Positions 17,381 to 25,410 of a DNA stretch of 35,324 bases are shown here, piece by piece. Origin of the DNA: GCA-2786165 sp964625775 (lineage in GTDB: Bacteria > Pseudomonadota > Gammaproteobacteria > Legionellales > Legionellaceae); contig CAZVEH010000024.1 in the NCBI GenBank assembly GCA_964625775.1, forward strand, positions 1 to 35,324. Direction: 5' to 3'. The first letter of the stretch is position 1. Each line of letters starts with the position of its first letter. The notes under the pieces were generated by a model. The model did no database searches. It was not told the origin of the DNA and saw nothing but the letters and a program-made list of their open reading frames with translations. The position numbers and the translations under genes were made by a program.

Positions 17381-17408
17381 TTATTAAATATGGATATCAT
17401 AAAATCAA
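17381..17408 (-). promoter_or_regulatory. Possible promoter of the efflux operon
   Basis: On the minus strand TTGATT (17403-17408) and TAATAA (17381-17386) are separated by 16 bp, 27 bp upstream of the adaptor ATG. The -10 is only a moderate match. No regulator gene is adjacent. Confidence 0.35.
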
Positions 17409-17478
17409 CGATTAGTCATGAACTTTATGCGGAATTTCACGGAGCAAGGTGTTCTGCAAAGCTCTCTAATATGAGTTA

Positions 17479-17507
17479 TTGACCTAATAGCACCACGGGA
17501 CTAGAAT
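17479..17507 (+). promoter_or_regulatory. Sigma-70 promoter of glyA-nrdR
   Basis: TTGACC at 17479-17484 and TAGAAT at 17502-17507 are separated by an ideal 17 bp. The predicted start near 17514 gives a leader of about 17 nt that contains the AGGGGG ribosome site at 17521-17526, just ahead of the glyA ATG. Confidence 0.75.
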
Positions 17508-17530
17508 CTAAACCTTAAAAAGGGGGTTGC

Positions 17531-18793
17531 ATGATAAAAAAAAGAACGACCATCGCTGAAGTTGATGCGGAATTATGGCAAGCCATGGCGGGAGAAGCAC
17601 GTCGGCAAGAAGATCATATTGAATTGATTGCTTCAGAGAATTACGTGAGTCATGCTGTTTTGGAAGCTCAGGGTTCTGTTTTAACCAATAAATACGCAGA
17701 GGGTTACCCGGGTAAACGTTATTATGGCGGGTGCGAGTATGTGGATGTTGCCGAACAACTAGCCATTGCACGTGCAAAGCAATTATTCGGGGCTGATTAT
17801 GTGAACGTGCAACCCCATTCGGGCTCTCAGGCCAATGCAGCAGCCATGATGGCCATGTTGAAACCAGGTGATTTGGTCTTGGGAATGGCATTATCTCATG
17901 GCGGGCACTTAACACACGGTTCTCAGGTCAATTTTTCTGGACTGTTGTATCGCAGCATCGCTTATGGTATCGATGAAAAAACAGGTTTGATTGATTACGA
18001 TGCTATGGAATCCCTGGCGTTGACGCATCGTCCAAAATTAATAATCGCTGGTTTTTCGGCCTATTCACAAGAAGTTGATTGGGCGAGATTTCGTGCTGTT
18101 GCCGATAAAATCGGAGCTTATTTCATGGCAGACATTGCGCATGTTGCCGGTTTAATTGCTGTTGGATTATATTCATCACCTATTGCTTATGCAGATGTCG
18201 TGACCACAACCACCCACAAAACGTTGCGTGGTCCAAGAGGTGGTATGATTTTGGCCAAATCAAACCCCGATCTTGAGAAAAAACTTAACAGCGCGGTTTT
18301 TCCTGGCAGTCAAGGCGGACCTTTGATGCATGTGATTGCTGCGAAAGCGGTGGCATTTTTAGAAGCATTACAACCAGAATTTAAAGTATACCAACAACAA
18401 GTTCTAACCAATGCAAAAGCCATGGCAAATGTTCTGATCGAACGGGATTACAGTATAGTATCTGGTGGTACAGCGAACCATTTGATGCTGGTGGACATGA
18501 TTACCAAGAACATTACCGGTAAAGATGCAGATGCTGCACTAGGACAAGCACATATTACTGTCAACAAAAACTCAGTGCCGAATGACCCTCGTTCTCCTTT
18601 TGTAACCAGCGGATTGCGTTTAGGCACACCTGCTGTAACAACTCGTGGATTCAAACAAAAGGAAATTTCACTACTCACTCACTGGATCGCCGATATTTTG
18701 GATCATATGGGAGATGAAAAAGTCATCACCCACGTCAAATCTCAGGTGTTGCAACTTTGCCGTGAATTCCCTGTCTATGAGGCTTTTGTTTAA
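17531..18793 (+). CDS. glyA: Serine hydroxymethyltransferase
   Basis: PLP enzyme converting serine and tetrahydrofolate to glycine and 5,10-methylene-THF, the main one-carbon source. The 420-aa protein has the family N-terminal block IELIASENYVS (about 33-43), KYAEGYPGKRYYGGCE (about 54-69) and the PLP-lysine motif VVTTTTHKTLRGPRGG near 223-238. Start: ATG preceded by AGGGGG, behind a well-formed sigma-70 promoter. nrdR begins one base after its stop codon, so the two genes are co-transcribed, as in many gammaproteobacteria. It is divergent from the RND efflux operon. Confidence 0.97.
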   Translation: MIKKRTTIAEVDAELWQAMAGEARRQEDHIELIASENYVSHAVLEAQGSVLTNKYAEGYPGKRYYGGCEYVDVAEQLAIARAKQLFGADYVNVQPHSGSQANAAAMMAMLKPGDLVLGMALSHGGHLTHGSQVNFSGLLYRSIAYGIDEKTGLIDYDAMESLALTHRPKLIIAGFSAYSQEVDWARFRAVADKIGAYFMADIAHVAGLIAVGLYSSPIAYADVVTTTTHKTLRGPRGGMILAKSNPDLEKKLNSAVFPGSQGGPLMHVIAAKAVAFLEALQPEFKVYQQQVLTNAKAMANVLIERDYSIVSGGTANHLMLVDMITKNITGKDADAALGQAHITVNKNSVPNDPRSPFVTSGLRLGTPAVTTRGFKQKEISLLTHWIADILDHMGDEKVITHVKSQVLQLCREFPVYEAFV

Positions 18794-18794
18794 G

Positions 18795-19250
18795 ATGTAT
18801 TGCCCATTTTGCCATGCGATTGATACCAAAGTCATTGACTCCAGGTTGGTTGCCGAAGGCGCTCAAGTGCGTCGTAGACGCCAGTGCCTAATATGCCAGG
18901 AGAGATTTACAACTTTTGAAACAGCAGAACTGATCATGCCTCTGATCATCAAGCGGGATGGCCGTCGAGAGCTATTTCAGCTTGATAACTTGCGTGCTGG
19001 CATGTTGCGCGCGTTAGAAAAACGCCCAGTGGGTGCTGATGCGCTAGAAGATGCTTTGGCCCATATCATGCAAAAAATCAGGCAAACTGGAGAGCGAGAA
19101 ATTGATTCTCGACAGGTTGGCGAATGGGTGATGGAACAGTTATACCGGTTGGATCATATTGCGTATGTTCGCTTTGCTTCAGTGTATAAGCGCTTTCAGG
19201 ATGTGAGTGAGTTTCGTCGCGCAATTGACCAAATGAAGGATGGCGAGTAG
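18795..19250 (+). CDS. nrdR: Transcriptional repressor NrdR
   Basis: NrdR is the nucleotide-sensing repressor of ribonucleotide reductase operons. The 151-aa protein starts with the zinc ribbon: MYCPFCHAIDTKVIDSR, then RRRRQCLICQERFTTFE, giving the four Cys ligands. An ATP-cone domain follows, beginning IIKRDGRRELFQLDNLRAG. The reading frame stays open further upstream into glyA, but the conserved MYCPFC start at 18795 fixes the true start, one base after the glyA stop. Length matches E. coli NrdR (149 aa). nusB follows at a short distance, as in E. coli, where ribD and ribE lie between them. Confidence 0.96.
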   Translation: MYCPFCHAIDTKVIDSRLVAEGAQVRRRRQCLICQERFTTFETAELIMPLIIKRDGRRELFQLDNLRAGMLRALEKRPVGADALEDALAHIMQKIRQTGEREIDSRQVGEWVMEQLYRLDHIAYVRFASVYKRFQDVSEFRRAIDQMKDGE

Positions 19251-19308
19251 AATAGTCCCTTTTGTCTTGAGTAGTCTTAGCAAGCACACAGTCTCAATCA
19301 TCAAATGA

Positions 19309-19773
19309 GTGTATATTGTGAATCAAAATCAATCCATTAGTGGCAAACGTCGTGCCAGAAAGCTTGCATTACAATCTTTGTATCAATGGTTGATGTCCGG
19401 CGCAGAGTTATCTGAAATTGAGGCCCAGTTTTGCGCGGCTAATAATATGGATAAAGTAGACGTTGTCTATTACAGAAAATTATTGCACGGAGTTCCATCC
19501 CATTTGTCGGCTCTAGAAGCAGCGCTGACACCCCTATTAGATCGACCTATAGATAGCTTAAATCCTGTTGAGCTGACCATTTTACGTTTGTGTGCTTTCG
19601 AACTATTTCATTGCATAGAAATTCCGTATCGAGTTATTCTGGATGAGTCGGTATCACTTGCCAAAGCATTTGGTTCACAGGACGGTCACCGTTATGTAAA
19701 TGGTGTCCTACATAATTTGGCTCAAACCGTGCGTACCATTGAAATTAAGTCGATGAATCGCGATGTATCTTGA
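19309..19773 (+). CDS. nusB: Transcription antitermination factor NusB
   Basis: NusB pairs with NusE/S10 at boxA in the rRNA antitermination complex. The all-helical 154-aa protein has the usual N-terminal RRARKLALQSLYQW (about 15-28), the central LTPLLDRPIDSLNPVELTIL region, and the C-terminal IPYRVILDESVSLAKAFG motif with RYVNGVLHNLA. No ATG fits the conserved N-terminus. Two GTG codons at 19309 and 19318 are possible, neither with a good Shine-Dalgarno sequence, so the start is uncertain by three codons. It probably belongs to the glyA-nrdR transcript. Confidence 0.93.
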   Translation: MYIVNQNQSISGKRRARKLALQSLYQWLMSGAELSEIEAQFCAANNMDKVDVVYYRKLLHGVPSHLSALEAALTPLLDRPIDSLNPVELTILRLCAFELFHCIEIPYRVILDESVSLAKAFGSQDGHRYVNGVLHNLAQTVRTIEIKSMNRDVS

Positions 19774-19853
19774 TAGACGAGGTGTATTCGCTTTGTGACA
19801 GGTCGCCTATGACCCATAGAACGTATTGTACTTGTTCAATCGGAGGCTAACAC

Positions 19854-20897
19854 ATGAATCAAAATCATAAAGAATTGTTAAGCATGGGCTTGAGTGTGTT
19901 CATTGTCATTTTTTCTTTGTACATTATTCATCGCTTTATTCCTTCATTGGTATGGGCGTCTATTATTGTGATCACAACCTATCCGCTCTATTTTCGTTGG
20001 AAGAAGCTCTTAAAATCACACGATAATCTCGCTTCCTTTTTATTCACTTTGTTTTTAGCTTTATTATTATTATTGCCTCTAAGTTGGTTATTGTCTGTTT
20101 TGGTGAAAGAGTTTCAATTATTTCTCAGCTACGTCAAACAAATCAATCGACTGGGTGGGGAAGCGCCTACTTTTTTTCAAGAGTTGCCCATGATTGGTGA
20201 TAACATGGTTGCTTATTGGGATGAACATATTGGCCAGCCGGGCAACGTCAAATCTTTTTTGTCTAATTTACATATTTCACTAACACCCACCAGCTACTAT
20301 ATCAAAGAGGTAGGAGGCTCGGTGTTTCATCGGAGTGTGCAAGTAGGCTTTACCTTGCTCAGTATGTTTTTCTTGTTTCGAGATGGTCCTATTCTAGATA
20401 AACAATTGAACCATGTGGGGCAGACTCTACTTGGAGAGCGTTGGTTTCGTTTTTCAAGTAAACTACCTTCTGCATTGCGCGCGACTGTGAATGGTACAAT
20501 TGTCGTAGGTGCAGGCGTTGGTATTTTAATGGGTATCTGTTATGGACTGATCGGAGTACCTGCACCAACACTCATTGGTTTTTTTACTGCATTTGCTGCC
20601 ATGATTCCTTTTGTGGTTCCCCTTGTTTTTGGAGTTGTTGCCCTTATCTTACTCTATCACGGCGCGATGATTTCAGCCGTGATCGTGATCATTTGGGGAA
20701 CTGTGGTCATGTTTGTGGCGGATCATTTTATCAAGCCCGTGTTGATAGGTGGAGCGACACAGTTGCCTTTTTTAGCTGTTTTGTTTGGAATACTAGGTGG
20801 TCTTGAAACCATGGGGATACTTGGTTTGTTTGTAGGGCCCATGGTAATGGTGTTGTTTGTGACCTTGTGGAATGAGTCGCAATCTCCTGCAACCTAA
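19854..20897 (+). CDS. AI-2E-family transporter (PerM/YdiK-like)
   Basis: A 347-aa polytopic inner-membrane protein of the AI-2 exporter family (UPF0118, PerM/YdiK/TqsA). Two N-terminal hydrophobic segments (about 10-45) and another at about 62-85 precede a soluble loop. A dense C-terminal set of helices (about 165-335) contains the conserved IGVPAPTLIGFFTAFAAMIPFV region (from residue 233) and the ADHFIKPVLIGGATQLPFL region (from 288). Family members have been linked to AI-2 export, Na+/H+ exchange or permease functions, so the substrate is uncertain. The ATG has GGAGG 7 nt upstream (19842-19846). hslV starts 25 bp after its stop. Confidence 0.88.
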   Translation: MNQNHKELLSMGLSVFIVIFSLYIIHRFIPSLVWASIIVITTYPLYFRWKKLLKSHDNLASFLFTLFLALLLLLPLSWLLSVLVKEFQLFLSYVKQINRLGGEAPTFFQELPMIGDNMVAYWDEHIGQPGNVKSFLSNLHISLTPTSYYIKEVGGSVFHRSVQVGFTLLSMFFLFRDGPILDKQLNHVGQTLLGERWFRFSSKLPSALRATVNGTIVVGAGVGILMGICYGLIGVPAPTLIGFFTAFAAMIPFVVPLVFGVVALILLYHGAMISAVIVIIWGTVVMFVADHFIKPVLIGGATQLPFLAVLFGILGGLETMGILGLFVGPMVMVLFVTLWNESQSPAT

Positions 20898-20922
20898 GAA
20901 CTTTGATATAGCGAGGATTATT

Positions 20923-21471
20923 TTGGAACAATTTCGTGGAACAACCATCCTTTCAGTAAGAAGGGGATCTAAAGTTGTGATTGGTGGCGATGGTCAAGCA
21001 ACACATGGGCATACCGTCATGAAATCAAATGTACGTAAAGTCAGACGTTTGTATCAGGATAAGGTTATTGCAGGCTTTGCGGGAGGTACTGCAGATGCTT
21101 TTACTTTGTTTGAACGCTTTGAGTCCAAATTAGAAATGCACCAGGGACATTTGGTCCGCGCCGCAGTAGAATTGGCCAAAGATTGGCGTACGGATCGAAT
21201 GTTACGTCGCTTGGAGGCATTGCTAGCCGTTGCCGATTCAAAATCTTCTTTGATCATCTCCGGAAATGGGGATGTGATTGAACCCGAGTACGGTATGATG
21301 GCCATTGGCTCAGGCGGTCCGTACGCTCAGGCCGCTGCGCGTGCTTTACTAGAGAATACGGATCTGAGTGCTGAAGAGATTGTGCGGAAAAGTTTAAACA
21401 TTGCCGGTGATATTTGTATTTATACAAATAAAAACTTAACTCTCGAAGAATTGGATAATTGCTGTGAATAA
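20923..21471 (+). CDS. hslV: ATP-dependent protease peptidase subunit HslV
   Basis: HslV forms the two-ring proteolytic core of the HslVU (ClpYQ) protease, with an N-terminal threonine nucleophile. The protein is about 182 aa; family motifs include GGDGQATHGHTVMKSNVRKV, VIAGFAGGTADAFTLFERFE and AIGSGGPYAQAAARALLENT. The frame is open from an ATG at 20872, but the mature enzyme must begin at TTILSVRR. The likely start is the TTG at 20923 (reading M-EQFRG-TTIL), with GAGGA at 20913-20917 placed 5 nt upstream. That start also removes an overlap with the transporter gene. The short EQFRG propeptide would be removed to expose Thr. Overlaps hslU by 8 bp. Confidence 0.95.
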   Translation: MEQFRGTTILSVRRGSKVVIGGDGQATHGHTVMKSNVRKVRRLYQDKVIAGFAGGTADAFTLFERFESKLEMHQGHLVRAAVELAKDWRTDRMLRRLEALLAVADSKSSLIISGNGDVIEPEYGMMAIGSGGPYAQAAARALLENTDLSAEEIVRKSLNIAGDICIYTNKNLTLEELDNCCE

Positions 21472-22798
21472 ATCAAAATTTATGATGACACCTCGTGAAA
21501 TTGTTGAGGAATTGGATAGGCATATTATTGGACAGGATAGCGCAAAACGCGCTGTGGCGATTGCTTTACGCAATCGTTGGCGGCGAATGCAAATTGATGA
21601 CGAAGCTTTGCGCGAAGAAATCATGCCAAAAAACATTCTTATGATAGGGCCTACGGGTGTAGGCAAAACAGAAATCGCGAGACGTCTGGCCAAATTGGTC
21701 GATGCGCCATTTATTAAAGTGGAAGCCACGAAATTTACGGAAATCGGTTATGTGGGGCGTGATGTAGATTCTATTATTCGTGACTTGGCTGACATTGCGA
21801 TCAAACAAGAACGTGAAATGGCTATGAAAAAAGTCCAACATCCTGCAGAAGATGCTGCCGAAGAGCGTATTTTAGATATTCTTTTACCTCCAGTGCGCGG
21901 TACGGTAAACGCGGATGAAAAAGATACTTCTACACGGCAATTGTTTCGTAAACAATTACGTGAAGGCCAATTAGATGAACAAGAGATTGAAGTTGATGTG
22001 CCTGTCACACCCGTGGGTGTCGAGATTATGGCACCTCCTGGTATGGAAGATCTCACCAGTCAACTACAATCGATGTTTCAACAAGTTGGTACGGGTCGAA
22101 CCAAATCTAGAAAAATGAATATTAAAAAAGCTATGAAACTATTAGCTGAAGAAGAGGCTTTAAAATTAATTAACGAAGACGATATTAAAATACGTGCAAT
22201 AGAAAATATTGAGCAAAACGGGATTGTTTTTATCGATGAAATTGACAAGGTTGCCAAACGCTCCGATCAGGGTGGCGACGTCTCTCGAGAGGGAGTACAG
22301 CGTGATTTGTTACCCTTGGTGGAAGGCTGCACCGTATCCACAAAATACGGCATGATAAAATCTGATCATATTTTATTTATTGCTTCAGGTGCATTTCATG
22401 TGGCCAAACCCTCTGATTTGGTCGCTGAATTACAAGGTCGCTTACCTATACGTGTCGAGTTATCCGCCTTAACCACAGAAGATTTCATTAAAATTTTAAC
22501 AGATCCATTTGCATCACTGACTGAGCAATATATTGCATTGATGGCAACGGAAGGTGTGGCCTTAAATTATGCTGAAAGCGGTATTCATCGTATTGCTGAA
22601 GTTGCTTGGCAGGTGAATGAGCGTACTGAAAATATCGGTGCGCGTCGTTTATATACAGTGATGGAACGTTTGTTAGAGGTGATTTCATTCGAAGCGACTG
22701 ATCGTTCAGGTGAAACTTTGTCCATTGATATGGATTATGTGAATCAGCATTTAGGTAAGTTGGTGGGCAATGATGATTTGGCTCGGTACATTTTATAG
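21464..22798 (+). CDS. hslU: HslU AAA+ unfoldase of the HslVU protease
   Basis: HslU is the hexameric ATPase that recognises, unfolds and feeds substrates into HslV. The 444-aa protein aligns throughout with E. coli HslU (443 aa). It has MTPREIVEELDRHIIGQD, Walker A GPTGVGKTEIARRLAK (about 58-73), an I-domain insertion (about 115-240), Walker B GIVFIDEIDKV (about 252-262), and the C-terminal GNDDLARYIL tail that docks into HslV. I start at the GTG at 21464, which overlaps the hslV stop. ATG codons at 21482 and 21485 are alternatives giving a start closer to MTPREIV. A strong hairpin follows the stop. Confidence 0.97.
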   Translation: MNKSKFMMTPREIVEELDRHIIGQDSAKRAVAIALRNRWRRMQIDDEALREEIMPKNILMIGPTGVGKTEIARRLAKLVDAPFIKVEATKFTEIGYVGRDVDSIIRDLADIAIKQEREMAMKKVQHPAEDAAEERILDILLPPVRGTVNADEKDTSTRQLFRKQLREGQLDEQEIEVDVPVTPVGVEIMAPPGMEDLTSQLQSMFQQVGTGRTKSRKMNIKKAMKLLAEEEALKLINEDDIKIRAIENIEQNGIVFIDEIDKVAKRSDQGGDVSREGVQRDLLPLVEGCTVSTKYGMIKSDHILFIASGAFHVAKPSDLVAELQGRLPIRVELSALTTEDFIKILTDPFASLTEQYIALMATEGVALNYAESGIHRIAEVAWQVNERTENIGARRLYTVMERLLEVISFEATDRSGETLSIDMDYVNQHLGKLVGNDDLARYIL

Positions 22799-22808
22799 CT
22801 ATCTGGAA

Positions 22809-22832
22809 TGCCCCAAGGAAAGCCTTGGGGCA
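22809..22832 (+). terminator. Hairpin after hslU
   Basis: TGCCCCAAGG (22809-22818) pairs perfectly with CCTTGGGGCA (22823-22832) around a 4-nt loop, 10 bp past the hslU stop. No T-run follows, so it may be a Rho-assisted terminator or a 3'-end stabiliser rather than a textbook intrinsic terminator. Confidence 0.6.
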
Positions 22833-22954
22833 TCAAGGGAACTTGTAGTGGTGTTTATACTAAAGTAAGCCATACTTAAATTCGCAAATGCTAGATAAGG
22901 TTTGCTCATCCAGTAGTATATGTTGTGAAATCGTACTTATACCCAGGAGATATC

Positions 22955-23224
22955 ATGAAAGATAACCAACGTAATAATGGCGATAAACAGAACCAACAAC
23001 AAAACCCTTCTCGACCTAACCAACAAAATAACGACCCTAAAAATCGTCCATCTGAAGGTGGTAACCATGGTCGTTTTGCTGCTCCACGTGAAGAAGGTTC
23101 ACAAGATCGTGAAAGCCGTACACCAGGACAAGGTGGACAAACTCGTCAACCAGGTCAAGAGCAAGGCCAACGTACTCCAGATAACCGACATGGAAACAAC
23201 ACTGGCCATGAACAACGTAGATAA
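22955..23224 (+). CDS. Small disordered Q/N/G/R-rich protein
   Basis: An 89-aa, extremely hydrophilic protein dominated by Gln, Asn, Gly, Arg, Asp and Pro. It has no cysteine, no tryptophan and almost no aliphatic residues, so it should be intrinsically disordered. The ATG at 22955 has AGGAGA about 7 nt upstream; a GTG at 22925 is in frame but less likely. The middle part (GGNHGRFAAPREEGSQDRES, followed by a GQGG) faintly resembles the G-F-x(n)-GG units of KGG/YciG-type stress proteins. That similarity is weak and the unit is not repeated cleanly. It sits alone between two strong hairpins and opens the region of small stress-like genes. Function unknown. Confidence 0.75.
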   Translation: MKDNQRNNGDKQNQQQNPSRPNQQNNDPKNRPSEGGNHGRFAAPREEGSQDRESRTPGQGGQTRQPGQEQGQRTPDNRHGNNTGHEQRR

Positions 23225-23232
23225 TTCTTTTT

Positions 23233-23271
23233 TTTGAAACAAGGTGGCCTGTAAAGCCACCTTGTTTCAAA
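23233..23271 (+). terminator. Long hairpin after the disordered-protein gene
   Basis: A perfect 16-bp stem (23233-23248 with 23256-23271) encloses a 7-nt loop, 8 bp past the stop codon. A T-run precedes rather than follows the stem, so the U-tract expected for a plus-strand intrinsic terminator is lacking. The fold should nevertheless be very stable. Confidence 0.65.
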
Positions 23272-23323
23272 TTGTCATCTCACTCATAATGGTTTTCTGA
23301 GGCTTTTTGCAAGGGGATTGTTG

Positions 23324-24106
23324 ATGAGTATCGAACATAAAGTTGCTTTAATCACAGGATCAGCCAGCGGCATTGGAGCCTATTTGGCACATTTCTTCGC
23401 CCAAAAAGGGGCTAAAGTTGTGATCGCTGATCGCAATTTGGCGGATGCTGAACATGTTGCAAACGATATTCAAAGTCGAGGTGGCCAGGCACTGGCTATA
23501 GCCATGGATGTGACTGATGAAGAACAAGTCGACACAGGGTTTAAAATCGCAGCACAGCATTTTGGTGGCTTGGATATTCTTATCAGCAATGCTGGGGTAC
23601 AACATATAGAAGCTGTTGATCAACTCTCTTTGCAGAATTGGCGCACGATGTTAGCTGTACATTTGGACGGTGCTTTCTTAACAACACGAGCAGCTTTGCG
23701 TGCGATGTATGAACGGGGACAAGGTGGTAGCATTGTTTATATAGGCTCAGCTCATTCAAAACTTGCTTCAAAACTAAAAGCACCTTATGTAACGTCTAAA
23801 CATGCTTTGCTCGGCTTATGCCGAGTAGTTGCTTTAGAAGGCGCAGAACACGGAGTACGTGCAAATGTCATTTGCCCAGGATATATTCGCACACCCTTAG
23901 TAGACCAGCAAATTCCTGAGCAAGCGAGAAGATTGCAGATCAGCGAAGACGAGGTTATTAAAAAAATATTTTTGTCCAATACTGTAGATGGAGAATTCAC
24001 TACAGTAGAGGATGTTGCGGCAACGGCTTTGTTTTTTGCTGGATTTGAATCCAACGCATTAACGGGACAATCTATCCTGGTCAGCCATGGCTGGGGAATG
24101 GATTAA
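23324..24106 (+). CDS. bdhA: D-3-hydroxybutyrate dehydrogenase
   Basis: Short-chain dehydrogenase that interconverts 3-hydroxybutyrate and acetoacetate with NAD+, used in turnover of poly-3-hydroxybutyrate stores. The 260-aa protein shows the Rossmann motif ITGSASGIGAYLA (about 11-23), the NAG motif ISNAGVQHIE (about 87-96), and the active-site Ser, then YVTSK (Y-x3-K) near 155-159. The C-terminus ALTGQSILVSHGWGMD is characteristic of 3-hydroxybutyrate dehydrogenases, which separates it from generic SDRs. Start: ATG with AAGGGG at 23311-23316, 7 nt upstream; two TTG codons just before it are in frame. PHB is the carbon store of Legionella transmissive forms, which fits the neighbouring stress-type genes. 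Confidence 0.88.
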   Translation: MSIEHKVALITGSASGIGAYLAHFFAQKGAKVVIADRNLADAEHVANDIQSRGGQALAIAMDVTDEEQVDTGFKIAAQHFGGLDILISNAGVQHIEAVDQLSLQNWRTMLAVHLDGAFLTTRAALRAMYERGQGGSIVYIGSAHSKLASKLKAPYVTSKHALLGLCRVVALEGAEHGVRANVICPGYIRTPLVDQQIPEQARRLQISEDEVIKKIFLSNTVDGEFTTVEDVAATALFFAGFESNALTGQSILVSHGWGMD

Positions 24107-24150
24107 ATGTTTTATTTTGTATAACGCTAGATAGGGCTAGTTTTGGGAAA

Positions 24151-24180
24151 TCATTCTGCGGATTTTTAGCCGCAGAATGA
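24151..24180. terminator. Bidirectional terminator hairpin
   Basis: TCATTCTGCGG (24151-24161) and CCGCAGAATGA (24170-24180) form a perfect 11-bp stem with an 8-nt loop. It lies between the convergent bdhA and the minus-strand membrane-protein gene and could end both transcripts. No long T-run is present on either side. Confidence 0.6.
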
Positions 24181-24196
24181 TGTACGAACTTTTCGA

Positions 24197-24802
24197 CTAA
24201 TCATCTCTGCGGCAAGACATGCCGTACGTAGCACCGACACAAGTGGCTATTGCGCCGATAAAAAACAATCCAAATATCAGAAAAGCACCCGTCGCCATAC
24301 TATCTTTTAATAGAGAAACTTGTTGTGTGCTAATTGACACGGTAGTTTCTTTGGTGTTTGAAGATCTGCTATCAGAATAATTGTTCTCCTGATGCATTTT
24401 ATAGGATGTATTGCCAATATCATGCGAGTAAACAGCCGTATAATTAGTCACATGGCCAATGACCGCAGCACTCAACATAATGGCTACTGTCCATGTGGTG
24501 AAACCATACAAAATACCCAGATTTCTTTTGGGTGTATAATAGCGTCCCAAATAGCCAGCTGCGTATCCTGCTGCCATCATCGATATAACCACTATAATGA
24601 AGATACTGACCCCACCTCCCAGAGCGAAGCCCATTGCACCATTTTTATCCATCGTAAAAGCTGTTAATCCAATAGCAATCGCAAATAAGTTAAACAGAAA
24701 ACTTAATCCAACAGCAACAACAGCACCAACAAAAACTGCACTCCAACAGATGCGTTTGAAGGGATAAGTCATATGAGGGTGGGTAGGTAGATCTTTTGCC
24801 AT
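24197..24802 (-). CDS. Four-helix membrane protein of unknown function
   Basis: A 201-aa protein with four predicted membrane segments at about residues 19-43, 57-82, 98-118 and 166-191. The first begins ICWSAVFVGAVVAVGLSFLF, followed by a Gly-rich second helix (GFALGGGVSIFIIVV). The third and fourth helices are joined by a polar Ser/Thr/Asn-rich loop (about 120-163) that is probably outside the cytoplasm. The layout resembles small conserved membrane proteins often annotated 'PhnA-like' in proteobacteria, but I cannot name a family with certainty. The ATG has AAGGAG just upstream. It follows the 26-residue membrane peptide gene on the same strand after 45 bp, so the two may share a transcript. 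Its tail ends CRRDD. Confidence 0.8.
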   Translation of the reverse strand: MAKDLPTHPHMTYPFKRICWSAVFVGAVVAVGLSFLFNLFAIAIGLTAFTMDKNGAMGFALGGGVSIFIIVVISMMAAGYAAGYLGRYYTPKRNLGILYGFTTWTVAIMLSAAVIGHVTNYTAVYSHDIGNTSYKMHQENNYSDSRSSNTKETTVSISTQQVSLLKDSMATGAFLIFGLFFIGAIATCVGATYGMSCRRDD

Positions 24803-24847
24803 AGTATTCTCCTTTATAAAGATGATTCATGCATTCAAAAAGTGATC

Positions 24848-24928
24848 TTAAGCGTGTGAAATCAACCAAATGATAACTAAAACGGTCAAAGGAACTCCTA
24901 GTAGCCAAGCCAATAAGTATCTGAACAT
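24848..24928 (-). CDS. 26-residue single-helix membrane peptide
   Basis: A very short gene: ATG at 24928, stop TAA at 24848-24850, encoding 26 residues beginning MFRYLLAWLLGVPLTVLVII and ending WLISHA. Almost the whole peptide is one membrane helix with Arg3 near the N-terminus. A perfect AAGGAGGT Shine-Dalgarno sequence (24935-24942 on the minus strand) sits 6 nt before the ATG, the best ribosome site in the window. Peptides of this 'RYLLAWLLGVP' type occur in many proteobacteria beside stress or envelope genes and are usually missed in annotation; their function is unknown to me. It lies immediately upstream of the four-helix protein on the same strand and divergent from the YqjD-like operon. 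Confidence 0.8.
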   Translation of the reverse strand: MFRYLLAWLLGVPLTVLVIIWLISHA

Positions 24929-25128
24929 ATGCGTACCTCCTTGTTAGTGGGATGTCCTTTTATCAATACAGATTTTATCATAGCAATCTAATCTTCCAGC
25001 GAGTACTAATGTATACCCGGATTGCGAAACCCGAAGACCTGTACTATATTTTTGTAGTATGCCGTAATAAAGATTCAATGTTGTAAATTTTAATAAATAT
25101 GACTACTACTTACTAAAGGAGAATCAAC

Positions 25129-25410
25129 GTGGCTACTGCAACTAAAACGACAAAACATAGTAACAGTGCTGTACATCACACTCGTCAAGCGCAAGCGCAT
25201 ATCAATTCTGCTGCAAATGAATTGTTGGGTGATGGTAAAAAATTGATCAATGCGCTTTATAAAGACGGTCTTGATAAAGTGGATTTTGCTGAAGACACTG
25301 TTCTTGAGTACTCTGACAAGGTTCTGAAAAAAGTAAAAGCCAATCCTTTGGCTTCAGTATTAATTGCTGGTGGTATTGGTTTCATTCTGTCTGCCTGGAT
25401 CAGAAAATAA
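25129..25410 (+). CDS. ElaB/YqjD/DUF883-family membrane-anchored protein
   Basis: A 93-aa protein with an amphipathic, Lys/Ala-rich helical body (residues 1-70) and a C-terminal membrane helix ending VLIAGGIGFILSAWIRK. The Gly-rich helix with a terminal W-[IL]-x-[RK] is the hallmark of the ElaB/YqjD/DUF883 family. E. coli YqjD is a tail-anchored inner-membrane protein that binds stationary-phase ribosomes. The GTG start has AAAGGAGA upstream. Its TAA stop shares one base with the ATG of the YqjE-like gene, so the operon order yqjD-yqjE-yqjK of E. coli appears conserved. Likely RpoS-type expression is inferred from the family, not from a visible promoter. Confidence 0.85.
   Translation: MATATKTTKHSNSAVHHTRQAQAHINSAANELLGDGKKLINALYKDGLDKVDFAEDTVLEYSDKVLKKVKANPLASVLIAGGIGFILSAWIRK

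Noticed and set aside
22809..23271. Two perfect hairpins around the disordered-protein gene as a possible small mobile unit
   Set aside because: The hairpins differ in sequence and there are no target duplications. They are better explained as transcript ends.
24929..25128. Gap between the 26-aa peptide gene and the YqjD-like gene searched for RNA genes or further peptides
   Set aside because: Apart from the ribosome sites of the two flanking genes I saw no convincing fold, ORF or clear promoter pair.
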